A stretch of DNA of 64,000 nt from Okeania sp. SIO1I7. GTDB lineage: Bacteria; Cyanobacteriota; Cyanobacteriia; Cyanobacteriales; Microcoleaceae. The stretch is taken from NCBI GenBank assembly GCA_010672585.1, contig JAAHGF010000002.1, forward strand, positions 363,043-427,042. The letters run 5' to 3'. Shown one piece after another: positions 9,655-18,780 of this stretch (positions within the stretch are counted from its first letter, which is position 1; every line of letters starts with the position of its first letter). A program made the position numbers and the translations under genes. Under the pieces are notes generated by a model. That model made no database searches. It was not told where the DNA came from and saw nothing but the letters and a program-made list of their open reading frames with translations.

Positions 9655-9715
9655 TAGTTAGTTAATCATCAGCTTAACAGACATAGCAATTACATATTTT
9701 AAAAGCTCATTATTT

Positions 9716-9917
9716 GTAAGCATTCAGCCGTCAGCTATCAGCTATCAGCTATTACTTCTAGTTTGATAAAAGCTTTATTAATTGTCTTACTACAAAAGTG
9801 GGTTTCCTTGCCCTTAAAGTCTATTTTAATTTAAACACTGTCTTTAGGGATAGAGTCTTGTTGCTGATAGCTGAAAGCTAATAGCTGTTTGCGCAGCATT
9901 CCGGAGGAAATGCTTAC
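9716..9917. mobile_element. MITE-like element, GTAAGCATTCAGC family, copy 1
   Basis: It starts GTAAGCATTCAGCCGTCAGC and ends TCCGGAGGAAATGCTTAC. TCAGCTA units near the left end and TAGCTGA-type units near the right end make a long imperfect inverted repeat. No gene inside. Related copies are at 31735-31917, 36252-36434 and 48805-48991, with short forms at 22756-22781 and 40160-40297. It separates the peroxiredoxin gene from the convergent alpha/beta hydrolase gene. Confidence 0.65.
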
Positions 9918-9951
9918 CATTATTTATTCTCAAAACGAATTTTTTCATATT

Positions 9952-10803
9952 TCAAAAAAGCTCTAAAAAATTCCCAACAGTCTGATTAAATTTTTCTGGT
10001 TCCACCAAAAATAGCCAATGATTTCCCGGAACTTTTTCCATTTTTAAATTCCTTAAATATTTCCGATAAGGCTTAATTTGCAACTCACTTCTATTTACAC
10101 CTTTTTCCGGTTGAATAAACAAAGTCGGCACATCAATATATTCTGTTAAACCAGGAACTCGCATCACCTCTTCAAATATTTCATCCCGCGCCGGAATCAC
10201 AAATTTACTTCCCCACTTACCATCAGCTTTTTCCTCCATACTTTCCTGAAATACTATCTGTTGCAATTCACTCCAACCCGCATATTTTCCTAACTGCTTT
10301 GCCTGAGTTTCTGCCTCAGCAAAACTATCAAACGGACCCATACCTTTTAAGGTTTCTAAAGTCCGATAAAGAATAGGAAAAGTAACTTTAATCAATCCCG
10401 GCATTTTGCCAATAAAAATAGGATCTATCAAAATCATACTTTTAAATCTTTCTCGATTTTTTCCTGCCCAAATACAAGCTAATTTTCCAGTCCAAGAATG
10501 ACCTAAAATATGAGCAGAAGACCAGTTTAAATGCTCCATGAGAGCTTCTAAATCAGTAATTGTTTTCTTAAAAGTATACCCACTTTCTGGTTTTCCACTT
10601 TCTCCATGACCGCGCATATCTGGTGCAACAATATGATATTTATCCGCTAAATACTCTCCTAAATTTGACCAAACTAAAGCCAAATCTGCCAAACCATGTA
10701 ATAGCAAAAGTGGCTGTTTTTTCTCTTGACTTTCCTCTGACTGCCACTCCAAGTAAGAAAGTTGAATCTCAGGTAAATTTACAGTTTTGCGAGTATAAAG
10801 CAT
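9952..10803 (-). CDS. Alpha/beta hydrolase
   Basis: 283 residues with the complete alpha/beta-hydrolase layout. The oxyanion region is LLLHGLADLALVW, then APDMRGHGESGKP. The nucleophile elbow is GHSWTGKLA, with the Ser between His and Trp. ILIDPIFIGKMPG follows, and the catalytic His is in VPGNHWLFLVEPEKF near the C-terminus. A helical cap lies at about residues 130-200. No signal peptide, so it is cytosolic. The substrate cannot be read from the sequence; the closest-looking relatives are small carboxylesterases and haloalkane-dehalogenase or epoxide-hydrolase-like enzymes. It starts at ATG 10803 and is flanked by non-coding DNA on both sides. Confidence 0.92.
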   Translation of the reverse strand: MLYTRKTVNLPEIQLSYLEWQSEESQEKKQPLLLLHGLADLALVWSNLGEYLADKYHIVAPDMRGHGESGKPESGYTFKKTITDLEALMEHLNWSSAHILGHSWTGKLACIWAGKNRERFKSMILIDPIFIGKMPGLIKVTFPILYRTLETLKGMGPFDSFAEAETQAKQLGKYAGWSELQQIVFQESMEEKADGKWGSKFVIPARDEIFEEVMRVPGLTEYIDVPTLFIQPEKGVNRSELQIKPYRKYLRNLKMEKVPGNHWLFLVEPEKFNQTVGNFLELF

Positions 10804-11167
10804 AATTAAATATGATGATTAAATATTTGGAGATTAAATATTATAACAAGTAGCTAGGTGCAAAAAACCATTTTCCTCTACAACTCATTGATAAATCAAT
10901 TGATGTATCATATTACTTTTGAGAATTGGTATTAGTACGGTTAATTCAACAATTAATGATTAATCATTACTTTTCCTTAAAATCATCAGAGTTGACTATA
11001 GATCGAGATAAACCAGTTAATCAGTTTCATAATTATCTGCCACTTCACATAAAATTGCTATAACACTCAACACCTAACACCCAGCACCTACTACCTAACA
11101 TCTCACACTTAATTCTGTGCAGTCTCACATAAAATTGGTATGACTACTTCTTAAATTCGGTTTTAAA

Positions 11168-11416
11168 TAGGGTTTGCTGAAAAAGTCTTTTTTTTCAGAG
11201 GAGAATTCAGCAATCCTGCAATCCTGCAATCCAGGAGAAATGATAATCATAGAAGAGATAGCCTGAAGAATCTTCCCTTGATTTTCTACCCCTTGAAATG
11301 CCCAAAATACCCTCCTAGCATGAACTGGAATTACCTAAAAGCTGGTACTTTCTTAGTACCTGTAAAGGCTTAAACCTTTGCCAGTAAACACTTTTATATT
11401 TAATCAGAAAACCCTA
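11168..11416. mobile_element. MITE-like element, TAGGGTTTGC family, copy 2
   Basis: Left end TAGGGTTTGCTGAAAAAGTC, right end TTTAATCAGAAAACCCTA: inverted repeats of about 16 bases. The interior has a short tandem (CAATCCTG, three copies near 11212-11234) and no gene. The preceding stretch 10804-11167 also lacks a gene and shows only AACACCTAACACC-type short repeats near 11065-11110. Confidence 0.65.
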
Positions 11417-11468
11417 AATAAACTGAGTAGAGTCAACCATAGCCATCCCTGACAAGTAACTCACCCAC

Positions 11469-11987
11469 AAAATATTTTCATTTTATGAAGCACCAAGTCA
11501 AAAAATCCCGCGGCGAATCAAAAATCAGCTTGCATTCCCAAAGAAATTTTGATAGTATAATGTTAGTGGGGGAAACTTGCCCGTACACATGATGTTTTGT
11601 TCAACATAAATATAGACAGGCGATCGCCAATCCCCACAAAAATACCCCAGGGAGCAAAATATCTTCATTTTGTGAAGCACCAAGTCAAAAAAATCCCGCG
11701 GCGAATCAAAAATCAGCTTGCATTCCCAAAGAAATTTTGATAGTATAATGTTAGTGGAGGTAACTCGCCCGTACACATGATGTTTTGTTCAACATAAATA
11801 TAGACAGGCGATCGCCAATCCCCACAAAAACTACCCCAGGGAGCAAAATATTTTCATTTTGTGAAGCACCAAGTCAAAAAAATCCCGCGGCGAATCAAAA
11901 ATCAGCTTGCATCCCCAAAGAAATTTTGATAGTATAATGTTATTGGGGGTAACTCGCCCGTACGCATGATGTTTTATTCAACATAAA
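11469..11987. repeat. Three tandem copies of a ~188-bp unit
   Basis: Units start at 11469, 11656 and 11845 (spacings 187 and 189), each with AAAATAT.TTCATTTT.TGAAGCACC and then CCCGCGGCGAATCA. The third copy ends early at about 11987. The first two copies carry a GGCGATCGCC site. The copies differ at only a few positions, so the expansion is recent. A minus-strand open frame of 83 codons runs across it (11525-11776), but it merely repeats itself and is not accepted as a gene. It is placed about 190 bp upstream of recQ, so an effect on recQ expression is possible. Confidence 0.85.
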
Positions 11988-12178
11988 AAACCCTAGAATG
12001 AAAGAAATTAATATTTATCAAAATAATTAAGTCTAAAACCCTAGCTTAATTAGCGAAATATTTTTAGAGGCTTGCTCAAATCCCCGTGACAAAAATCACT
12101 TCTGAATTCTAACTTCTGACTTCTGACTTCGTTAATAACCCTACAACTTCAAACATCAGAAAAAAACAATATTCAACC

Positions 12179-13657
12179 ATGAATAATCCCGAACAAAGCA
12201 CTTGGAATAACGTCCGCGAAGCATTCCGAAAAATCTGGGGATACGACAATTTTCGACCACCACAAGGAGAAATAATTAGTTGCTTATTAAAAGGAAAAGA
12301 CGCCTTAATAATCATGCCAACTGGTGGAGGAAAATCAATCTGTTTTCAACTGCCAGCTCTACTAAAAACAGGCTTAACCTTAGTAATTTCTCCCCTAGTT
12401 GCACTGATGGAAAACCAAGTTCAAGAATTACGCGATCGCTCACTTCCCACCTCCCTTCTCCATAGTCAAATACCCAATTCTCAAAAACAAAAAACCCTCC
12501 AAGCATTACAACAAAATAAACTAAGATTACTTTATCTTTCCCCAGAAACATTATTTAATAAAAAAGTTTGGAATTTACTCTGCCAACCCCAGATAAAAAT
12601 CAACGGTTTAATATTAGATGAAGCTCATTGTCTAGTACAGTGGGGAGAAACTTTTCGTCCTGCTTATCGCCGTTTAGGAGCAGTACGTTCAGCACTAATA
12701 AAATCTAAAACTCCAAGTACTAAAATTGCTATTGCGGCCTTTACCGCTACTGCCGACCCCCAAGCCCAAAATATTATTAAAAAAACTTTACAACTGCAAA
12801 ACCCACAACCATTTTTACTTAGTCCCTACCGAAATAATTTATATTTACAAATTCAAAAAATTTGTACTCCCAGAAGTCGCCGTCAACAGTTATTTAAATT
12901 TATCAAAACTAGAGAAAAACAAGCAGGTTTAATTTACGTTAGAACCAGAAAAGACAGTGAAAATTTAGCAGAAATATTACGACAAAAAGATTATAAAACT
13001 ATAGCTTATCATGCAGGTTTAAGTGCAGAAGAAAGACGAAATATAGAGAAAGCTTGGATAGGTGGAGAAATAAATTTTGTAGTCTGTACATCTGCCTTTG
13101 GTATGGGAATAAATAAACCAGATGTACGGTGGGTGATACATTTTCAAGCACCATCACTTTTATCTGAATATATTCAAGAAGTCGGTAGAGGTGGTAGAGA
13201 TGGGAAACCTGCCGAAGCTTTAACATTAGTCAGCGAACCTACTGGTTGGTTAGATCCAGAGGATAATCAAAGACAAAAATTTCTAGTAGATAAGTTGAGA
13301 ACGCAACATCAAACAGCCCAAAAATTAATCAAACAACTGCCAACTACGGGAAATATCAATGCTGTAACCGATGAATTTCCTGATGCAGCGATCGCCCTAT
13401 CTATCTTACATTCTTCCGGAAAACTGAGATGGCGCGACCCCTTTAACTATATTATCAATAAGTCTGGTACTGGCAAAATATTATCCTTAGATTACAATTC
13501 CGGTATTCAGGAAACAAATAGATATTTCACCACTAGCAAATGTCGATGGCAGTTTTTACTACAAGCATTTGGCTTTTCTAAGGAAGCTCAGAATATGCGT
13601 TGCGGTCACTGCGATAATTGTATTCGGAGAGGAAGAGGAAAAATATTCAACAATTAA
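12179..13657 (+). CDS. recQ: RecQ-type ATP-dependent DNA helicase (short form)
   Basis: 492 residues. Superfamily 2 helicase motifs are complete and in order: motif 0 with FRPPQGEII; Walker A MPTGGGKS at residues 46-53; motif Ia SPLVALMENQV; Walker B/DEAH LDEAHCLVQWG; motif III FTATAD; motif IV IYVRTRKDSE; motif V VCTSAFGMGINKPDVRWVIH; motif VI EVGRGGRDGKP. A zinc-binding Cys cluster (MRCGHCDNC) ends the protein. The full RQC winged helix and HRDC domain are absent or very reduced, which makes it shorter than E. coli RecQ (about 610 residues) and similar to other short cyanobacterial RecQ-like proteins. Expected role: 3'-5' unwinding in recombination and fork repair. Confidence 0.93.
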   Translation: MNNPEQSTWNNVREAFRKIWGYDNFRPPQGEIISCLLKGKDALIIMPTGGGKSICFQLPALLKTGLTLVISPLVALMENQVQELRDRSLPTSLLHSQIPNSQKQKTLQALQQNKLRLLYLSPETLFNKKVWNLLCQPQIKINGLILDEAHCLVQWGETFRPAYRRLGAVRSALIKSKTPSTKIAIAAFTATADPQAQNIIKKTLQLQNPQPFLLSPYRNNLYLQIQKICTPRSRRQQLFKFIKTREKQAGLIYVRTRKDSENLAEILRQKDYKTIAYHAGLSAEERRNIEKAWIGGEINFVVCTSAFGMGINKPDVRWVIHFQAPSLLSEYIQEVGRGGRDGKPAEALTLVSEPTGWLDPEDNQRQKFLVDKLRTQHQTAQKLIKQLPTTGNINAVTDEFPDAAIALSILHSSGKLRWRDPFNYIINKSGTGKILSLDYNSGIQETNRYFTTSKCRWQFLLQAFGFSKEAQNMRCGHCDNCIRRGRGKIFNN

Positions 13658-13784
13658 TAATTAATCATTACCTAGAAATGAAAATTGTAGAATTGACGAA
13701 CAGTATTTTTTTGATTTATACCATGTTCGGTAGAACAGTTATAATAAGTAATATCATGTCCGAAGGCAATCTTTAGTATAAACT

Positions 13785-13914
13785 CATATCATGTCCGGTT
13801 GAATACTTACACTTTGGAGGAGGTAAGGCAGGAGGCAGGAGGCAGGAGGCAGAAGGGTTTCCCGCAATTTCAACCTAATTCTATACACAAACGATGCTAC
13901 CGGACATGATATCA
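13785..13914. repeat. Inverted pair of ATATCATGTCCGG with GGAGGCA tandem inside
   Basis: CATATCATGTCCGG at 13785-13798 faces CCGGACATGATATC at 13900-13913. Between them lies a tandem of GGAGGCA (about 13831-13851). A further copy of ATATCATGTCCG sits at 13751. The same motif occurs at about 4227, 4284 and, degenerate, 24387. This pair may be a mini-element or the two ends of a foldback structure between recQ and the convergent DUF218 gene. Confidence 0.55.
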
Positions 13915-13936
13915 AGGGTAAATATCTAAAGGAAAT

Positions 13937-14701
13937 TCAGCTTTTTTTCTTGCTCAATAGCCTTCCTCTTTCTTCCCTCTTCCCTCTTCCCTCTTCCTTC
14001 TTCCTTCTTCCCCGACAAATTGACTCAGACTTCAATTTTGCCTGATGCTCGCAGCGAAAACCATCCTTGCACCATTGCGTCATATTCACCTGTGTGAGTT
14101 TTAGCACATCAGCACATTTTGGTTCTATTATCTTACTTCCCACAGCCCAAAATAAACTACGAATTACATCCAAACCAGTCTTGAGACGAGATTCTCTATT
14201 ACCAGGCACACCTATTTCCTCAACAATATCAGTTTCTACCCAAATTCCATTAGCACCCAGAATAATCTGTGCTAACCATTTAGCTCTAGGTAAATGAGTA
14301 GGAGATGTCACCAGTTTAATATGTTCCACTCCCCATTTCTTGAGAATTGGCAAAGTAAAATAGAAGTTACCAAAAGTAGATTTAGCGCAATGTTCTAACC
14401 AAACATTCTCTACAGGAGCATTTTCCCGTTGAAATAATCCCACGAGACAAGGGTCTTTAGAACCAGCAGAAATTAAAATTGGGGTCTGAGGATATTGTTT
14501 AGCCACTTGAGCAATATACATTTCCCGTTTAATACTCCCACCTAAAACTAAATAAGTATCCACAGGAGATTTTGCTGCAGACTGGAGTGAAATAGTATTT
14601 CCCACGAGCAACACTAATAGACTAGAAAATATAGAAAAAAGCAACAACAGCAATATTTTCCTGATTTTTTGATTGCCACGAATGTTTGGATTTTTTATCA
14701 T
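13937..14701 (-). CDS. DUF218 (YdcF/SanA/ElyC-type) membrane-anchored protein
   Basis: 254 residues. One N-terminal membrane helix (about residues 14-38, ILLLLLFSIFSSLLVLLV) is followed by the DUF218 fold: DTYLVLGGSIKREMYIAQVAKQ, then ILISAGSKDPCLVGLF, then ENVWLEHCAKSTFGNFYFTL and KLVTSPTHLPRAKWLAQ. DUF218 proteins are linked to envelope and peptidoglycan-related functions; the biochemical activity is not established. The last 25 or so residues (RGRRKKEEGRGKREERG..) are encoded by the polypyrimidine repeat CTTCCCTCTTCCCT at about 13960-14010, so the C-terminus looks extended by repeat DNA. The native end is probably near residue 228. Confidence 0.85.
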   Translation of the reverse strand: MIKNPNIRGNQKIRKILLLLLFSIFSSLLVLLVGNTISLQSAAKSPVDTYLVLGGSIKREMYIAQVAKQYPQTPILISAGSKDPCLVGLFQRENAPVENVWLEHCAKSTFGNFYFTLPILKKWGVEHIKLVTSPTHLPRAKWLAQIILGANGIWVETDIVEEIGVPGNRESRLKTGLDVIRSLFWAVGSKIIEPKCADVLKLTQVNMTQWCKDGFRCEHQAKLKSESICRGRRKKEEGRGKREERGRLLSKKKS

Positions 14702-14892
14702 AGAAATTATAGGGAGTTCTTTAAGCTTATCTCTAATTTGCTCACTGATCCTCTATATTTATAGAACCTTTTTGGTATCTTTGCATGGGGTATCTGCTTT
14801 TGGCATAGAAGTAAGCGAACGGCCGTTCGCCCTTACAGAAGTCAGGAAACTCAGAAATATAAAATATAACAGGGGAAAAACATAGAAAAATG

Positions 14893-14941
14893 CTCCCTAC
14901 TCCCTACTCCCTACTCCCTACTCCCTACTCCCTACTCCCTC
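14893..14941. repeat. CTCCCTA heptamer tandem (7 copies)
   Basis: Seven uninterrupted CTCCCTA units sit in the gap between two minus-strand genes. Nothing else in 14702-14971 looks functional apart from a possible promoter for the DUF218 gene next to 14702. The same heptamer in reverse complement (TAGGGAG) is at about 20358-20380. Confidence 0.8.
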
Positions 14942-14971
14942 TTTTCTGGAGATGTCTATTAATCACCACAG

Positions 14972-15778
14972 TTATTCAGAAGATTCTGGCAAGACAAAAC
15001 GCATTTCTCCATTTTGATCGATTTCCACCTTTCCTCCAAGCTTGAGAATTTCTTGTTGAGCGCGATCGCGTACTCTTTGGTCTCTTGTTTGACCGTATAC
15101 CCATAACCAAGCATTAAACTTGATTAATTTACTATCGGGGTCCCGCTTCAGAAATTCTGCTGTTTGTCTAAACAGAGACGTTAAGCTTTGATATGATGTA
15201 TTTTCAGCCCATTCAGCTGCCATTTCATGAGAATCAATTGCTCCAGGAATATCACCTACTAACAGTAGTTGATCTATGCCTTTCCATCTCCATACTTGCC
15301 AAGCTTTCGGATCTATTTCTGGAGAAAGTACATCGGTACCGCGAGTCATATATTCTACCGCGACTTCTGGTTTACCCTCATATATAGATAAAGAGTTAGA
15401 CACAAATAGATAGGTGTCAACCCATCTTGGATCTAAGCGGGTGATGATATCAAAGTAATCTTCACTCAGAGAATACCCTGTTTTATTTCTGGCAGTGTCG
15501 TCCCCAAAATATTGCAGAAATTTGAGAAACACCCAGTCTGCAATCAAATTATCAAACCCAAAAGTCGGAGATGCCTTCAATAATTTTAGCTGTAGAGCTT
15601 CTTTTTCTTCAGCTTCTACTGCTTCTGCCAAATCTAAAACGATTTTCTCTTTTAAGGGAGAATTTTCTGAGGGCCAGAATACCTGTAAAGTTACGATACT
15701 TCCTAAAGCGGTTATAAAAACTGCTAGATTTACGAATGAACCTAGCCAATTTGAGGTTTTGGCTTTTGTTTCCATCAT
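14972..15778 (-). CDS. Conserved cyanobacterial membrane-anchored TPR-like protein
   Basis: 268 residues. A single N-terminal membrane helix (SFVNLAVFITALGSIVTLQVFW) follows a short cytosolic start. The rest is helical and repeat-like, resembling TPR/SEL1 solenoids: DYFDIITRLDPRWVDTYLFV, PEVAVEYMTRGTDVL, IPGAIDSHEMAAEWAE and SLFRQTAEFLKRDPDSK. The end is beta-like (GGKVEIDQNGEMRFVLP). I recognise it as the type of conserved hypothetical protein common in cyanobacteria but know no function. ATG 15778 and ATG 15775 are adjacent alternatives. The GCGATCGCG octamer lies within the gene at about 15061. Confidence 0.75.
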   Translation of the reverse strand: MMETKAKTSNWLGSFVNLAVFITALGSIVTLQVFWPSENSPLKEKIVLDLAEAVEAEEKEALQLKLLKASPTFGFDNLIADWVFLKFLQYFGDDTARNKTGYSLSEDYFDIITRLDPRWVDTYLFVSNSLSIYEGKPEVAVEYMTRGTDVLSPEIDPKAWQVWRWKGIDQLLLVGDIPGAIDSHEMAAEWAENTSYQSLTSLFRQTAEFLKRDPDSKLIKFNAWLWVYGQTRDQRVRDRAQQEILKLGGKVEIDQNGEMRFVLPESSE

Positions 15779-15795
15779 GTCTTAAATTTTTATCT

Positions 15796-16103
15796 CAACG
15801 TTGGTTGAAGACCGACGCTCTCTGATCAGGGAAGCGTCAGGATGAATGCGAGCGCATTCCGCAGGAAAAACCAATCAATAAGAGCGGTTTTTGCAATAGT
15901 ATGCTACTATCAATAGCATAAGGCTGCTGGGCTAGCAGTTTCTAGGGAAGCCGTCGGATTGGCGACGTACTGTGGAGCGACCGTAAGACCGAAAAGAGGT
16001 TCGACCTCGGAGGCAGGTGCGTTAGAAGCAGAAAGTCCCTATATATAAGTGATTTTACGGAATCCCGCGTTGTCGAGTAAGCGCAACGTCGGGAGGATGT
16101 CAA
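15796..16103 (+). pseudogene. IS200/IS605 remnant with TnpB C-terminal tail and right end
   Basis: The frame 15917-16048 reads KAAGLAVSREAVGLATYCG, then ATVRPKRGSTSEAGALEAE, SPYI and a stop. NLKAAGLAV and CGATVRPKR are hallmark C-terminal sequences of cyanobacterial TnpB proteins. An in-frame stop lies immediately upstream (15914-15916), so only the tail is left. Downstream, 16069-16103 carries a hairpin (CCCGCGTTG..GCAACGTCGGG) ending in GTCAA, as expected for an IS608-type right end with its TCAA cleavage site. A second GACGCTC/GAAGCGTC foldback at 15812-15840 may be from a left end. In such elements the right-end transcript is the omega-RNA used by TnpB. Confidence 0.75.
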
Positions 16104-16157
16104 GTCAAGAAAACTAACGATCAAGAAGTCCAAAATTACAGCAGTTTTCGGCTTAAT

Positions 16158-16464
16158 TAGGGTTTGCTTATGGAAGTCTTATGGGTGAAGGTAGGAGTCA
16201 ACCCACCCCTACACCCCTACACCCCTTACCCCTCCCCACCCACCCCTTACCCCTCCCAGGAGGGGAGGGGAAGGACCGAGACAGGAGAAATGAGAATTAT
16301 AGAGGAGGTAGTCGGAAAAATTGTCCCTTGACTTTTCTACCATAATCGTCCCAAAATACAAGCTTTATGCAGCTCTTTCCACCAAAAAGCTGACACTTTT
16401 TTAGACCAAAAAATGCTACAACCAATATCAGTCAATGCTTTGAGATTTAATCAACAGAGCAATA
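16158..16464. mobile_element. MITE-like element, TAGGGTTTGC family, copy 3 (degenerate)
   Basis: It starts TAGGGTTTGCTTATGGAAGTC and ends in a worn TTTAATCAACAGAGCAA. The interior contains the block GACAGGAGAAATGAGAATTAT, which is also recognisable in copy 2 (11232-11252) and inverted in copy 4. C-rich repeat units have expanded at about 16200-16265. There is no gene. Confidence 0.5.
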
Positions 16465-16556
16465 ATTAGTTGCAAGTCAATCCGGCTTTTAGCAGGTAAA
16501 AGGAAGGAAGAAGCAGGAGAGTTAGTCACTTTTTTCCCTCTTCCTTCTTTACTTCA

Positions 16557-16680
16557 ACAGGACTTACCCATGCATGAGTTACGAAAAACTAGGATTTGAG
16601 ATGGCTTTCCGTTCCGGACTGCTGCACAAACCCTGTCGGTCGCTTCGGACAAAAATACCTTGCAGGTGCGTAAGTCTTAT
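16557..16680. mobile_element. Short element with CAGGACTTAC / GCGTAAGTCT ends
   Basis: ACAGGACTTACCCATGCA at the left and TGCAGGTGCGTAAGTCTTAT at the right form imperfect inverted repeats related to those of 2331-2686. It has no coding content. The remaining stretch 16681-17152 contains TCAGTTA heptamers (about 16793-16812) and a piece (GGATATGGCG..CCTCGCCATCCCTCGAC) related to repeats at 38960-39000 and 40420-40450. The promoter of the S41 protease gene should lie in the last 150 bases. Confidence 0.45.
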
Positions 16681-17152
16681 TCAAGTTAAACTTTACCTCA
16701 CCATCCTAAAAAGTACTGTAAGATGATTATCAGTTTTAATTCTCAACTCTTCTCAATCTCAATATAGATATAATAGCTGTAAAGGTCATTTCAGTTATCA
16801 GTTATCAGTTAGCCTCCTAAGATCAGAGCTACGCTATCAGTTATCAGTACCTCTGGCAATAAGGATACTTGACATAAGGAATATTCTCTTTCTCTTAGTC
16901 TGATGGATATGGCGCAGATTTCCTCGCCATCCCTCGACCGCTTTTTATCCCTGTAAAAGGGGAGGCTTTAGACCACAATTTTTCAGTAAAATTTGACTAG
17001 ACAGTGAATTCCCTTGTCACTATAGATACAATAATAAATATATTCAGCTAATATTGTAGTATATTAGACTTCTTTCAAAAAAAAACTATCCCATTATCAT
17101 AAATTAGTGGGAATGTCAATATCAATAAATGTCCAACTACTAAAAAAATTCA

Positions 17153-18451
17153 ATGAACTCAGCCTCAAAACGCAACTCCATTCTTCAAGCCATTCTGTAC
17201 AGTGGAGCGATCGCTACAACCACAGCTTTATCTTTATTAGCCCCTAACCTGAGTAAGCCTGCTGAGGCAAATTTAGAAAATAGCCCGAAAGCAGTTCTGG
17301 ATGAAGCATGGCAAATTGTCAATCGAGAATATGTTGATGGTAGTTTTAATCAGACAGATTGGCAAGCGACTAGGCGAACTTTGTTAGAGAAAAATTATAC
17401 TTCTAGCGAACAAGCTTATGAGTCATTACGTCAAGCATTAGATCAACTTAATGACCCCTATACTCGTTTTCTAGACCCAGAGCAGTTCAAAGCTTTGACA
17501 AATCAAACATCAGGGGAAATGTCTGGAGTGGGAATGCAGTTAAAGGAGGATGAGCAGAGTAAAGTAATTACGGTGGTGGACGTTGTAGAAAATTCTCCAG
17601 CTATGAAAGCAGGTTTATTACCAGGAGATCAAATTCTGGAAATTGATGGCAAACCTACTGCTAATTTGAGTGTATCAGCAGCAGCAAAACTAATTAGAGG
17701 TGATGTGGGTACAGATGTTGTACTGCAAGTCATGCGTTCTGGAGAAGCAGAATTTGATGTAACTTTAACCAGGGCAAGAATAGAATTACAAGCAGTTCGT
17801 TACGAGCTTAAGCGTGAAGGGAATGAACGTATTGGGTATATCCATTTACAAGAATTTAGCGCCCATGCGGGAGAACAGATGCAGAAGGCGATCGAAAATC
17901 TGGATAATCAAAATGCTGATGGTTATGTTTTAGATTTGCGGGGCAACCCAGGTGGTTTATTGCGCATTAGTATAGATATTGCCCGAATGTTAATGGATAA
18001 AGGTGCTATTGTCAGTACCGTTGACCGAAATGGAGACAAGCAAGAATTGCGGGCAAACCGTTCAGCTTTAACTGATAAACCAATAGTGGTTTTGGTAGAT
18101 GGTGACTCAGCGAGTGCTAGTGAAATTTTAGCAGGAGCACTTAAAGATAATGGTCGTGCTGTGATTATGGGAGATCAAACTTTTGGTAAAGCTTTGGTAC
18201 AGTCAGTACATTCTTTATCAGATGGTTCGGGTTTAGCAGTAACTATTGCTCACTATTATACTCCTAAAGGAACTGATATTAGTAAAAAAGGTGTTACTCC
18301 TGATGTCAGTATAAATTTGACAGATTCTCAAAAACGACGTTTATATAGGCAACCAGGGGCGATCGCTACTATATCAGACCCTTATTATTCTAGAGCAGTA
18401 AATCTATTGAAAAATAAAATGTTGTTACGTCCGTTAGTATTGCGGGACTAA
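17153..18451 (+). CDS. S41 carboxyl-terminal processing protease (Ctp family)
   Basis: 432 residues, normal for cyanobacterial CtpA/CtpB/CtpC proteins. The N-terminus (residues 1-40) is an export signal ending near KPAEA, so the enzyme acts in the lumen or periplasm. An N-terminal helical domain contains LDEAWQIVNREYVDG and LNDPYTRFLDPEQF. The PDZ domain spans about residues 118-200 (VVDVVENSPAMKAGLLPGDQ). The catalytic region has YVLDLRGNPGGLL, DGDSASASEILAGAL with the nucleophilic Ser, and QTFGKALVQS with the general-base Lys. CtpA matures the D1 protein of photosystem II; CtpB and CtpC have less defined roles, and I cannot tell which paralogue this is. No operon partner. Confidence 0.95.
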   Translation: MNSASKRNSILQAILYSGAIATTTALSLLAPNLSKPAEANLENSPKAVLDEAWQIVNREYVDGSFNQTDWQATRRTLLEKNYTSSEQAYESLRQALDQLNDPYTRFLDPEQFKALTNQTSGEMSGVGMQLKEDEQSKVITVVDVVENSPAMKAGLLPGDQILEIDGKPTANLSVSAAAKLIRGDVGTDVVLQVMRSGEAEFDVTLTRARIELQAVRYELKREGNERIGYIHLQEFSAHAGEQMQKAIENLDNQNADGYVLDLRGNPGGLLRISIDIARMLMDKGAIVSTVDRNGDKQELRANRSALTDKPIVVLVDGDSASASEILAGALKDNGRAVIMGDQTFGKALVQSVHSLSDGSGLAVTIAHYYTPKGTDISKKGVTPDVSINLTDSQKRRLYRQPGAIATISDPYYSRAVNLLKNKMLLRPLVLRD

Positions 18452-18710
18452 CAAAATTGAAGTTAGGAATGATGATTTTAGGTATTGCTGAAAATAGTTA
18501 TGAGAGCTGGAACTAAAGTAAATCAATAGTCACTAATCTATATAATAAATAATGTAATATATGGATCGTACAATCTCTTTAGTATATCTCGTATGAAGCA
18601 AGCAGAGGTTTAGTATCTATCTGACTACTGACTACTAATAACAATCATACTGTTATTCAGCAACGCCTGATTTTAGGTTATTCAAGACTATTGCTAATTT
18701 TACTAGAATC

Positions 18711-18780
18711 AATTCAATTCAATTCAATTCAATTCAATTCAATTCAATTCAATTCAATTCAATTCAATTCAATTCAATTC
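18711..18780. repeat. (AATTC)14 pentanucleotide microsatellite
   Basis: Fourteen perfect AATTC units run directly into the 3' end of the minus-strand moaB gene, so the moaB stop codon (TCA at 18779-18781 on the plus strand) lies in the repeat boundary. The rest of the gap (18452-18710) shows no gene. Perfect pentamer arrays are prone to slippage, which here would change the transcript 3' end but not the reading frame. Confidence 0.97.

Noticed and set aside
11525..11776. Minus-strand open frame of 83 codons
   Set aside because: It spans the 188-bp tandem repeat and repeats its own sequence; no ribosome site or coding character.
15990..16060. GAGGTTCGACCTC as a tRNA T-arm
   Set aside because: No acceptor, D- or anticodon arms fit, and the segment codes for the TnpB tail.
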